The notes under the pieces are model-generated. The model saw only the letters and a list, made by a program, of their open reading frames with translations, made no database searches and was not told where the DNA came from. A stretch of DNA of 20,447 nucleotides from a virus: positions 1-20,447 of IMG/VR virus record IMGVR_UViG_3300046012_000026, one strand, 5' to 3'. Both the position numbers and the translations under genes were made by a program. Within the stretch, counting starts at the first letter, position 1, and each line of letters starts with the position of its first letter. Below are positions 1-6,100 of this stretch, piece after piece.

Positions 1-48
1 CAGCAGCGAGACGATCGACAGCCCGAGCGCGAGCAGGTCGACGCTCAC
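1..48 (-). CDS. Partial small membrane protein at the left edge
   Basis: From GTG 48, overlapping the previous stop, the visible codons read MSVDLLALGLSIVSLL, a hydrophobic start typical of a membrane segment or signal anchor. The gene runs off the window, so nothing more can be said. Confidence 0.5.
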   Translation of the reverse strand, partial: MSVDLLALGLSIVSLL

Positions 49-218
49 GCGCCCGCGTCGATCTGCTCGGCCATCAGCGTCAGATTCTCGGCGAGCTCGC
101 GCGCGGAATCGGGCAGCAGCGTCACCCAGCCGCTGTCGCCGAATTGCACGAGCACGGCCCGTCGGCCTGCGGGGTCGTCGACGACGTCGAGCTCGACGGG
201 CAGGCGCCCGCTGCTCAC
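45..218 (-). CDS. Small hypothetical protein (57 aa)
   Basis: Starts at GTG 218, overlapping the zinc-finger gene stop, and reads MSSGRLPVELDVVDDPAGRR, AVLVQFGDSGWVTLLPDSAR and ELAENLTLMAEQIDAGA. Two strands followed by an amphipathic helix are likely. I recognise no family. The stop overlaps the next GTG, continuing the coupled chain. Confidence 0.65.
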   Translation of the reverse strand: MSSGRLPVELDVVDDPAGRRAVLVQFGDSGWVTLLPDSARELAENLTLMAEQIDAGA

Positions 219-367
219 GACGCCCGCCGTCCGCGATGCTTCGGCGTGTAGCCCTTCCGCTTCGGGCAGCCGCCGTCTTCGGTCAGGTGCTCGACGAGCT
301 CGGCCTGCTCGGCGTACTCAGTGCCGCAGTACGGGCAGACGTTCGGGTTCGTGCCGCGCTCAGGCAT
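215..367 (-). CDS. Zinc-finger-like small protein (50 aa)
   Basis: The 50-residue product contains CPYCGTEYAEQAELVEHLTE followed by DGGC, a CxxC-x(11)-H-x(6)-C arrangement like a C2HC/C2H2 zinc finger, and then a basic tail (PKRKGYTPKHRGRRAS). It should bind one zinc ion and perhaps DNA or a partner protein. ATG 367 overlaps the end of the preceding gene by eight bases, and its stop overlaps the next GTG as GTGA. Small zinc-finger proteins of this sort occur in actinophage genomes, but their target is generally unknown. Confidence 0.72.
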   Translation of the reverse strand: MPERGTNPNVCPYCGTEYAEQAELVEHLTEDGGCPKRKGYTPKHRGRRAS

Positions 368-578
368 TGACGAGCCGCACCGTCGTCGCGTCGACGATCA
401 CGAGCCGCTGCCCTGGGCGCATCACCCGCTGAGCGGCTGCCAGCAGCCCAGGATCGACGCGTGAGCGCTCCACACGTGACGAGCGGGCTCGTGCCTCAGG
501 CGCGCGTTCGCGGCGCTGTGAGCGCCCGCTGACGGGCTCGCTGACGGTGACGATCGCGACCGTGTCGCGGATGCTCAC
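360..578 (-). CDS. Small hypothetical protein (72 aa)
   Basis: From GTG 578, overlapping the previous stop, it reads MSIRDTVAIVTVSEPVSGRS, then a very Arg-rich middle (QRRERAPEARARSSRVERSR) and a C-terminal strand-rich part (VMRPGQRLVIVDATTVRLVN). The N- and C-terminal hydrophobic strands with a basic linker suggest a small folded protein that may bind nucleic acid. A longer in-frame reading from 668 overlaps the previous gene and is less likely. No family recognised. Confidence 0.65.
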   Translation of the reverse strand: MSIRDTVAIVTVSEPVSGRSQRRERAPEARARSSRVERSRVDPGLLAAAQRVMRPGQRLVIVDATTVRLVNA

Positions 579-721
579 TCGCCCAGCCTCAGCAGTCGAG
601 CGATCCGACGGCAGCGCTCGGGATCGTCGCCGAGCGGCGGCGCCTTCGCTAGCTGTCGCTCGATCCACGCGTGCAGCTGCGGGTCGTCGGCGGGCATGGC
701 TTCGTCTTCGTTCCTTCCCAT
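575..721 (-). CDS. Small hypothetical protein (48 aa)
   Basis: Reads MGRNEDEAMPADDPQLHAWI, then ERQLAKAPPLGDDPERCRRI and ARLLRLGE. The helix-turn pattern QLxxAPPLxxxxxxRIARLL is one I know from many small actinobacterial and phage proteins of unknown function. ATG 721 lacks a good ribosome binding site but has a possible leaderless promoter; ATG 697 (MPADDPQ) is the alternative, with AAGGAA rather far upstream. The stop overlaps the next GTG (GTGA). It is the first gene after the non-coding block and probably opens a new operon. Confidence 0.68.
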   Translation of the reverse strand: MGRNEDEAMPADDPQLHAWIERQLAKAPPLGDDPERCRRIARLLRLGE

Positions 722-734
722 GCCGCCCACGGTA
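722..734 (-). promoter_or_regulatory. Possible -10 element for a leaderless transcript
   Basis: TACCGT (minus strand, 734 to 729) matches the TANNNT consensus and is seven bases from ATG 721, the spacing expected when transcription begins at the start codon, which is frequent in actinobacteria. No -35 box is seen and the hexamer is weakly informative, so this is a low-confidence suggestion. Confidence 0.25.
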
Positions 735-749
735 ACGCCGAACGGCGCC

Positions 750-774
750 GCACGCCCCCAGGCACGCCCCCCAG
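750..774. repeat. Tandem GCACGCCCCC(C)AG repeat
   Basis: GCACGCCCCCAG (750-761) is followed directly by GCACGCCCCCCAG (762-774), a near-perfect tandem duplication with one extra C. It lies just upstream of the small gene starting at 721 and may belong to its promoter region. Confidence 0.45.
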
Positions 775-793
775 CGGGCCTCACGTCACGCGC

Positions 794-818
794 GGCGCCG
801 TCCCTTTGACGGAACGCC
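794..818. repeat. Hairpin-forming inverted repeat with a bulge
   Basis: GGCG and CCGTC (794-802) pair with GACGG (808-812) and CGCC (815-818), with a two-base AA bulge and a CCTTT loop. It is the hairpin closest to the downstream small-gene set. Confidence 0.35.
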
Positions 819-861
819 CGGCCTCGCTGCGCCGTAACCGAAGGGTGCGACGGGATCGCTT

Positions 862-885
862 ACCTATGGGGTGCGCCCATCGGGT
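862..885. repeat. Hairpin-forming inverted repeat
   Basis: ATGGG (866-870) and CCCAT (876-880) form a stem around GTGCG, extended outward past a mismatch by ACC (862-864) pairing with GGT (883-885). Confidence 0.4.
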
Positions 886-888
886 ACG

Positions 889-929
889 GGTGAGCTCAGC
901 CGGGCGCCCCTGCTCAGGTGAGCCCAGCC
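889..929. repeat. 13-bp repeat pair containing palindromic TGAGC half-sites
   Basis: GGTGAGCTCAGCC (889-901) and GGTGAGCCCAGCC (917-929) differ at one base and lie 28 bases apart. The first contains the palindrome TGAGCTCA (891-898); the second is part of GCTCA-GG-TGAGC (912-923), an exact inverted repeat with a two-base spacer. The clustering of TGAGC half-sites looks like an operator for a dimeric DNA-binding protein, which is inference. Confidence 0.4.
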
Positions 930-943
930 AGCTCGACTAGCGC

Positions 944-970
944 TCGGATCGTGCCCCCCGCACGACCCGA
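944..970. terminator. Strong hairpin with C5/G5 loop
   Basis: On the plus strand TCGG (944-947) and TCGTGC (949-954) pair with GCACGA (960-965) and CCGA (967-970), giving ten pairs with one mismatch around a CCCCC loop (GGGGG in the minus-strand transcript). No T-tract follows in either direction, so it may be a U-less terminator of the kind proposed in high-GC bacteria, or another structural element. Confidence 0.4.
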
Positions 971-1014
971 ACCCGAGCGAGCTGCGAAGCGGTCGAGCGT
1001 GTCGACTGCTCCAT

Positions 1015-1037
1015 GCTGCGTGCTCCCGGCAGGCAGC
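1015..1037. repeat. Hairpin-forming inverted repeat
   Basis: GCTGC (1015-1019) and TGC (1021-1023) pair with GCA (1029-1031) and GCAGC (1033-1037) around a five-base loop, with one G-G mismatch. It lies about 80 bases after the last lysis gene in the direction of transcription and could contribute to termination. Confidence 0.4.
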
Positions 1038-1083
1038 AATCTAGGGGACGGACGGGCGAAATGGGAACCCGGGCGCCCCAGTG

Positions 1084-1118
1084 TGAGACGCCCTCCACCC
1101 CTGAGGATGAGACGCCCT
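1084..1118. repeat. 11-bp direct repeat at the end of the lysis operon
   Basis: TGAGACGCCCT occurs at 1084-1094 and 1108-1118, 24 bases apart. The second copy overlaps the stop codon of the 55-residue membrane protein. Confidence 0.45.
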
Positions 1119-1284
1119 AGTCGTCGTCGTCGAGCTCGTCGCGGCGGCGCCCGTGTCGGCAGCCGCGCGTCATGTGTATGTCGATCGTGTAGCTGCGCAG
1201 CACGGCGACGATCAGCACGAGCGCAAGCGGCGCGATCGCGATGACGGCGACGATCGCGAGGTTTCGGGCGTCGCTCGTCGTCAT
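1117..1284 (-). CDS. 55-aa membrane protein (possible holin)
   Basis: The product begins MTTSDARNL, followed by a single hydrophobic segment at about 9-29 (AIVAVIAIAPLALVLIVAVL), then RSYTIDIHMTRGCRHGRRRD and an acidic end, ELDDDD. By the positive-inside rule the C-terminus should be cytoplasmic. The ATG at 1284 overlaps the stop of the 23-residue peptide (TGATG) with no separate ribosome binding site, implying translational coupling. It is the last gene of the late operon before the non-coding block. A holin or accessory lysis role fits its size, charge pattern and position after the endolysin, but holins share no sequence signature. Confidence 0.65.
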   Translation of the reverse strand: MTTSDARNLAIVAVIAIAPLALVLIVAVLRSYTIDIHMTRGCRHGRRRDELDDDD

Positions 1285-1355
1285 CAGTACAGCGCCCAGA
1301 GCACCACGCTCAGGGCGACGGCGGCGACGGCGGCGCCGACGAGCAGCAGCGTCAC
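1284..1355 (-). CDS. 23-aa single-span membrane peptide (possible holin part)
   Basis: A 23-codon reading frame starts with GTG overlapping the EEP stop (GTGA) and reads MTLLLVGAAVAAVALSVVLW then ALY, which is almost entirely one transmembrane helix. Its stop overlaps the next ATG as TGATG. A GAGG motif lies about ten bases before the GTG. Such short frames can occur by chance, but the overlaps on both sides and the membrane character of both neighbours make it credible. A role in membrane permeabilisation at lysis is inferred from position. Confidence 0.5.
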   Translation of the reverse strand: MTLLLVGAAVAAVALSVVLWALY

Positions 1356-2098
1356 CACGGGATCGCCTCGCCGTACGGGCGATGATCCGAGCTCGCGTCG
1401 TCTTTCAGCAGCTTCGCCTTCGTCGGCTTGCTCGTCGCCCAGGTCGCGTCGATCAGGCGGTTACCGTGCGTCCCCTTGTCTGCGGGCGGCTCGCGGTCGC
1501 CCGCCCAGGTGCAGAACATGCTCGGGAACGTGTCGCCGACGTAGCCCATCCAGCAGCCTTTATGAAAGTCGACGTTCCAGTCGGCGACGATCAGGGCGAC
1601 GTCAGGGTGATCGCGCTGCCGGATCTCGTTCCAGTAGTCGGCCCAGCCGTCGACAGCTGAGCGCCACGCCTGCGCCTGCTTGTTGTCGTTCAGCTCGCAC
1701 CCGTTCTGCACGTTGCTCGGTAGGTGACATACCGACACGAGCGCCGTGTCGCCCGTGTCTTCGTTGCCCAGCAGCGCCGAGCCGCAGTGCGTCTCGTGCG
1801 TGCGCCCCTGCCCGTCGACCCACGTCTTGCCGGTGAGCTTGTGCGCTTCCTTCCACAGCGGCGAATATTGCGCCTTGCGCCACATGATGCCGACGTCTGT
1901 CGCGCTGGGAACCCAGGCAGCCCAGTCGGGGTCGGCGTCTTTGAGCACCTGTGTGCGGGCGTCGCTGCCGACTTCGGTGAACGTGAGCAGCGTCGCGTTC
2001 GGGTCGTCGGCTTCGACGGCGCGCTCGACTTGATCGGCGAGCGACTGCGGGCTGTTGCTGTACAGCGACGAGCTGTGTGCGTGTCGGAACGTCGGCAT
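1352..2098 (-). CDS. Endonuclease/exonuclease/phosphatase-fold (EEP) enzyme
   Basis: The 248-residue protein shows the complete metal-dependent phosphoesterase set: LLTFTEVGS with metal-binding Glu42, VSVCHLPSN with His125, ALIVADWNVDF with Asp173 and Asn175, LIDATWATS with Asp217 and the C-terminal SSDHRPYGE with Asp238-His239. This is the DNase I/exonuclease III superfamily, whose members cleave DNA, RNA or phospholipids, so the substrate is not determined. Six cysteines are visible and no signal peptide is. ATG 2098 follows the endolysin stop by two bases; GTG 2128 in the same frame is an alternative. Being between endolysin and membrane peptides, it is probably expressed late. Confidence 0.83.
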   Translation of the reverse strand: MPTFRHAHSSSLYSNSPQSLADQVERAVEADDPNATLLTFTEVGSDARTQVLKDADPDWAAWVPSATDVGIMWRKAQYSPLWKEAHKLTGKTWVDGQGRTHETHCGSALLGNEDTGDTALVSVCHLPSNVQNGCELNDNKQAQAWRSAVDGWADYWNEIRQRDHPDVALIVADWNVDFHKGCWMGYVGDTFPSMFCTWAGDREPPADKGTHGNRLIDATWATSKPTKAKLLKDDASSDHRPYGEAIPW

Positions 2099-2100
2099 CG

Positions 2101-2649
2101 CTAGGTCGCCTTCGTGACCTTTTGCCACAGCTCGCGCAGCACCTGCTGCCGCGCCTTGCTCGTGTCGGCGCCGCTCCCGGGCTGCGTCACTGTCATGTGT
2201 TCCTGCCAGGCGCCGTCGACTTCGTCGTGCACGATGTCGCGCAGCTTGTTCCAGTCGGCTTCGTTCATCTCATCCCCTAGCGGTAGGTCGATGCCGTTTA
2301 AGTCTTCGGTCCATCCGAGATAGTCGTCGCCCCAGGCGCGCTCGGGCCAGCCGAGATCGGCGTCGCTGACGTGACCCGAGCTCGGGCAGTCGGTCGAGCG
2401 CATGTCGTCGCCTTTCCATATGACGATGTGCCCGTACTGCCCGCCTGCGTAGAAACACGGCGCGCCGAGCGGCGGCGTGCGGTCGCCCGGATGCTTGTGA
2501 CGGGCGCCGTGCCACGCTTCGATTGCCGAGCCGTACAGGCTGGGCAGCCGCCAGCACTGATCGCGAACGTACTTCTGGCAGTAGCCCGTCGCGTAGCTGC
2601 TGACGGCGTTCGCGTTCCTGACGGCCTGCTCGGCGCTGCTCGCGCTCAC
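2101..2649 (-). CDS. Endolysin-like cysteine peptidase/amidase
   Basis: The 182-residue protein resembles the papain-like (CHAP or NlpC/P60-type) peptidoglycan hydrolases of actinobacteriophages. Candidate catalytic Cys24 lies in ATGYCQKYVRDQCW at the start of a helix and His74 in GGQYGHIVIWKG; other family-like segments are YGSAIEAWHGARHKHPGDR, PPLGAPCFYAGG and WGDDYLGWTEDLNGIDLP. The last 55 residues (MNEADWNKLRDIVHDEV and following) look helical and may bind wall or tail. There is no signal peptide, so export would need a holin, and two tiny membrane peptides lie just downstream. GTG 2649 overlaps the preceding stop. A tail-associated hydrolase is the alternative. Confidence 0.78.
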   Translation of the reverse strand: MSASSAEQAVRNANAVSSYATGYCQKYVRDQCWRLPSLYGSAIEAWHGARHKHPGDRTPPLGAPCFYAGGQYGHIVIWKGDDMRSTDCPSSGHVSDADLGWPERAWGDDYLGWTEDLNGIDLPLGDEMNEADWNKLRDIVHDEVDGAWQEHMTVTQPGSGADTSKARQQVLRELWQKVTKAT

Positions 2650-2837
2650 GGCTTCATCGCCGCCTGTGCTCGGCGCAGCACACTGCGCAGCGCGGCGATC
2701 CGCAGCAGCAGCTGCGCGACGTCGTGATCGTCGCCGTCGGCGTGCTTCAGCTGCGCCCAGACGTCGTCGAGCAGGATCAGCGTCACGGCGATCGCGAGCC
2801 GCACGTCGGGCGGGTCGGATTCCTGCGGTGTGCTCAC
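2646..2837 (-). CDS. Small hypothetical protein (63 aa)
   Basis: Starting at GTG 2837, overlapping the previous stop as GTGA, this 63-residue protein reads MSTPQESDPPDVRLAIAVTL, ILLDDVWAQLKHADGDDHDV and AQLLLRIAALRSVLRRAQAA, ending MKP. It should be two amphipathic helices; the LAIAVTLILL stretch is too short for a confident membrane span. A longer in-frame reading from 3047 would add an Arg-rich, shadow-like N-terminus, so the GTG start is preferred. Its stop overlaps the endolysin start (GTGA). Function unknown; being between tail and endolysin, it could take part in lysis or tail-tip assembly. Confidence 0.68.
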   Translation of the reverse strand: MSTPQESDPPDVRLAIAVTLILLDDVWAQLKHADGDDHDVAQLLLRIAALRSVLRRAQAAMKP

Positions 2838-3109
2838 GGCGTCGCGACCATCGGCTGCACGACGGCGAGAATCATGCCGTCGGTAATGACGTCGTCGCGG
2901 GCGCCTGTGTTCGGGTTCGCATTCTCGCTCGACGTCGCGCGCGCTGAGTCCCAGGCAGCGACCCAGTCGGCGGCGCTGACGACGGCCCACATGTTCTGAC
3001 GGGCCCATTCGATCGGGTCGCCGACGTAGCCTTCGTCGGCTGCGCACGCGGCGACGCGCGCCGCCAGCGACTGCGACCCGACCATCTCGACAATCGACGT
3101 GTACGTCAT
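2834..3109 (-). CDS. Small conserved tail-associated hypothetical protein (91 aa)
   Basis: A 91-residue protein beginning MTYTSIVEMVGSQSLAARVA, then ACAADEGYVGDPIEWARQNM, WVAAWDSARATSSENANPNT and GARDDVITDGMILAVVQPMV. The layout matches small proteins that commonly lie just after minor tail genes in actinobacteriophage genomes and are usually annotated as hypothetical; I recall the pattern but not a function. GAGAGGAACAGGCG just upstream of ATG 3109 provides a good ribosome binding site. Its stop overlaps the next GTG start. Confidence 0.78.
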   Translation of the reverse strand: MTYTSIVEMVGSQSLAARVAACAADEGYVGDPIEWARQNMWAVVSAADWVAAWDSARATSSENANPNTGARDDVITDGMILAVVQPMVATP

Positions 3110-3125
3110 CGCCTGTTCCTCTCTC

Positions 3126-6100
3126 TCATCCCGTGCCGCCGAGCCTGTGCCCGTCGAACATGCTTCGGTTGGCTTGAATGTTGCTCAGGCTCACGTACTG
3201 CCCGGTGACGACGACTTCGAAGGTGTCGCCGACGAGCGCGTCGAAGTGTGCCGCCGCGACGACGTCGACAAAGTCGCCCGGCAGCGTGCTGCCGACTGCC
3301 TCGCGTATGGCGATCTGCACGCCGCTGCGCCGTTGAATGATGTTGACGAGATGCCAGATGTTCCCCGAGCCGCCCGTCTGCTGGAACGTGCACGACGTCG
3401 ACACGTAGTACACGCCCGGGGTAGCGACGACGAGCTGCTGCTGATTGGCGCTCAGCGCGAGCCCGCTGCCGCTGTTGCTGCCGTTCCATCCGACGACCTG
3501 CGCCGCCGTACTCATCTGATACGTCGACGCGAGCGTGACCGAGCGCCACGCGGGCAGGTCGAGCCGTATCTGCGCCCAGAGCATCGCCGTCGTGCCGACG
3601 ATGTCGGTCGCCTTGCACGTCGTACCCCAGCGGGTGCCGCCGTACAGCGTGCCGCTCGTGACAGCGAGCATCGCGCCCGCCAGCTGTAGCGGCGTCGTCG
3701 CGTCGGCGGCGCGCTGCCAGACGCCGTTAGCGCCCGTGCCGACGGTGACGACGGTCCATACGCCGTTATTGACGTGCCCGCCCGGCACGGCTTTCAGCAC
3801 ACGGTCGCCCAGGGCGAGCGCGACGCCGTCGACCGTGCTCGGCGCGGCGCTCGTCGGCACGCTCGTGCTCGTGTCGACGGCGCGTACGGCTTCCTTCGGC
3901 CAGCTGTTGCCCGGCAGTACGGCGACGCCTGCGCCTGTGCGGCTCGACGTCGACGCGTCGACCCGCGCGACGGTCGCGTTGCTGTCTACCGAGCCGACGC
4001 GGAACGTCAGTCGGCAGACGGTGTGACCCGCTGGGATGACGAACGATCGGCTGTACTGCGTGAACGTCGCCGACAGCGGCGTCGCCTCTGAATTCTGCTG
4101 TGCCGAGACGCCGTCGAACGGCCCGGGCGTGCCCGACGCCGCCGACATGACGCCGATCGTTAGTGACGGGTTGCCGCTCACGGCGCGCGCCCAGATACCG
4201 ACGTCGACCGTGTCGCCCGGGTTCACGGTGAACACGGATGACAGAGCGAGCTGATTGTTCCCGGCGCCCGCTGGGACGGTGACTGTCAGCGAGCGCGCGC
4301 CGAACAGCACATCGCTCGTCTCGGTGCCGACGGTGCACCCGCCGTTCTGCCAGAACGTGTCCCAGCTCGTGAGCGGCGGGCCCCAGGTTTCAAAGCTCGG
4401 GTTCAGGTGCAGCGCCGACGCAGCTGAGCCGAGCGCGAGCGGCACGACGACGCCCGTCGGCGTCTCAAAATACGGCAGCCCGTCGGCGGCGAAGTACGGG
4501 CCCGCTGCGTGCCCCGCTGCGGGCAGCGCGGGCGCCGCGCCCTGAAACGTCTGCACGAGCGGCGCGTCGAGCGTCTTGCTGCCCGTGATCGTCTCGGCGC
4601 CCGTCTTGTGCACGACGGCGGCGTCGCTCGCTGCGCCGACGATGCGCGCGTCGTTCCCGGCAGCGGCCTGCTGCGCGCCTGTGCCGAGCGTGCGCAGCGA
4701 CAGCGTCGCAGCAGTGCCGTCTTTGTTCGCCGCCGCGACGTCAGCGTCGACGATCACGCCCGCCGCGATCTGCGGGTTCGGGTAGCTGCCGCTCAGGTCG
4801 CCGCCCGCTGCACCGTTCGGCGGGCGCGGGTCGACGAAACGTGCGTCGTTCCCGGCAGCGGCCTGCTGCGCGCCCGTGCCGAGCGTGCGCAGCGAGCCCG
4901 TCGCTGCGACCGCGTCGACAGTCATCGGGTCGCTTCCCCCGGGCTGATGTGTGCCCGCGTGCAGCGTCGGCGTGCGCGCGTTGCTGAGCCGCGCGTCTGT
5001 GCCGCTGACGGCCTGCCTGTCGCCCGCGCCCAGGGTCCGCAGCGACGGCGTCGCGGGGATGCCGTCTTTGTTGGCGGCAGCGACGTCGCCGTCGACGATC
5101 GTGCCGTCGACGATGTGCCCCGACGTGATGACGTTCGCGGCGACGCTCGGGTTCGGGTAGGTGCCCGACAGCTGCCCGCCTGCGGGCCCGCTCGGCGGCA
5201 ACGTCGTCGGGATGACGCCCGGCGCGAGATCGGCGGCGACGATCGTGTTGTCGGCGATGTGCGCGCTCGTGACCTTGCTGGGCCCGATCAGCGGGTTCGG
5301 GTAGGTGCCCGTCAGGTCGCCGCCCGCTGGGCCCGATGGCGGCAGCGTCGTCGGGTGGTGAGCGTCGACGTACGCCTTCGTCGCAGCATCCTGCGGGTTC
5401 GTCGGGTCGGCGGTCTGCGAGACGCGCTGCAAACCCATGTTCATGATCGAATTCGGAACCCGGATCTGATCGAGCGTCACGCTGCCTTCCATCGCCCGAT
5501 CAGTCGCCGACGCGCCGTGCCCGAGCTGACGCAGCGCGGGCACGCCCGGCAGTGCGGTGCCCGTGCTGTAGCCCGTCGGCAGGATCGTGTCGTTCAGGTC
5601 GGTGATCACGACCGCGCCCGCGCGAATGTCGGGGTTCGGGTACGTGCCGCCCAGGTCGCCGCCTGCCGCACCCGACGGCGGCAACGTCGTCGGGATGACG
5701 CCCGGCGCAATCTTGACGCCGGTCACTGCCGCGTCAGCGAGCGCGGGCGTCGTGACTTTGCCTGCGCCGATCGTCGGGTTCGGATAGGCGCCCGTCAGGT
5801 CGCCGCCTGCCGCGCCGCTCGGCGGCAGCGAGCTCGGTACCGACGGGATGACGCCCGGCGCGATGTCACCCGCGACGATCGTGCCGTCGGCAATCTTCGC
5901 CGACGTGACAGCGTTCGGCGCGAGCTCGGCGTTCCCGATCGTGCCGTCGACGACCTTGCTCGCGTCGACGCTGTTCGGCGCCAGCTTCGCGAGCGTCACG
6001 CCGCCGTCTTTGAGCCCGAGCGTGTCGACGGGGATCTCGATACCGACGTTGTCGACGTTCACGTGCAGGTCGGTGCCGACGAGCGTCAGCCCGGCGCCCG

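Larger units (their letters stand above)
900..1079. repeat. Separated 11-bp direct repeat CCGGGCGCCCC
   Basis: CCGGGCGCCCC occurs at 900-910 and again at 1069-1079, flanking two of the hairpins. Each copy contains the palindrome GGGCGCCC, so the two copies could also pair with each other. Confidence 0.4.
722..1116. other. Non-coding block rich in hairpins and short repeats
   Basis: I see no convincing gene in these 395 bases. They contain at least four hairpin-capable inverted repeats and four pairs of short direct repeats, listed separately. The block separates the late structural/lysis genes from a second set of small genes. It is a plausible site for transcription termination of the late operon and start of the next one, or for binding of a phage protein. 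No tRNA, integrase site or promoter with both boxes was recognised. Confidence 0.6.

Noticed and set aside
889-929. A CRISPR-like array
   Set aside because: There are only two short repeat copies with no regular spacer series.
936-1014. A 25-codon minus-strand frame starting MEQSTRSTASQLAR inside the non-coding block
   Set aside because: A GGGAG motif lies upstream, but the frame is short, overlaps the hairpin at 944-970 and has no family resemblance or coupling to neighbours.
722-1116. A tRNA gene or attachment site in the non-coding block
   Set aside because: No T-loop consensus with matching acceptor and anticodon stems could be made on either strand, and no integrase gene is in the window to suggest an attachment site.
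3126-3618. A 170-codon Arg/His-rich minus-strand frame at the end of the hub-fibre gene
   Set aside because: It lies entirely within the fibre gene in another frame and has shadow composition.
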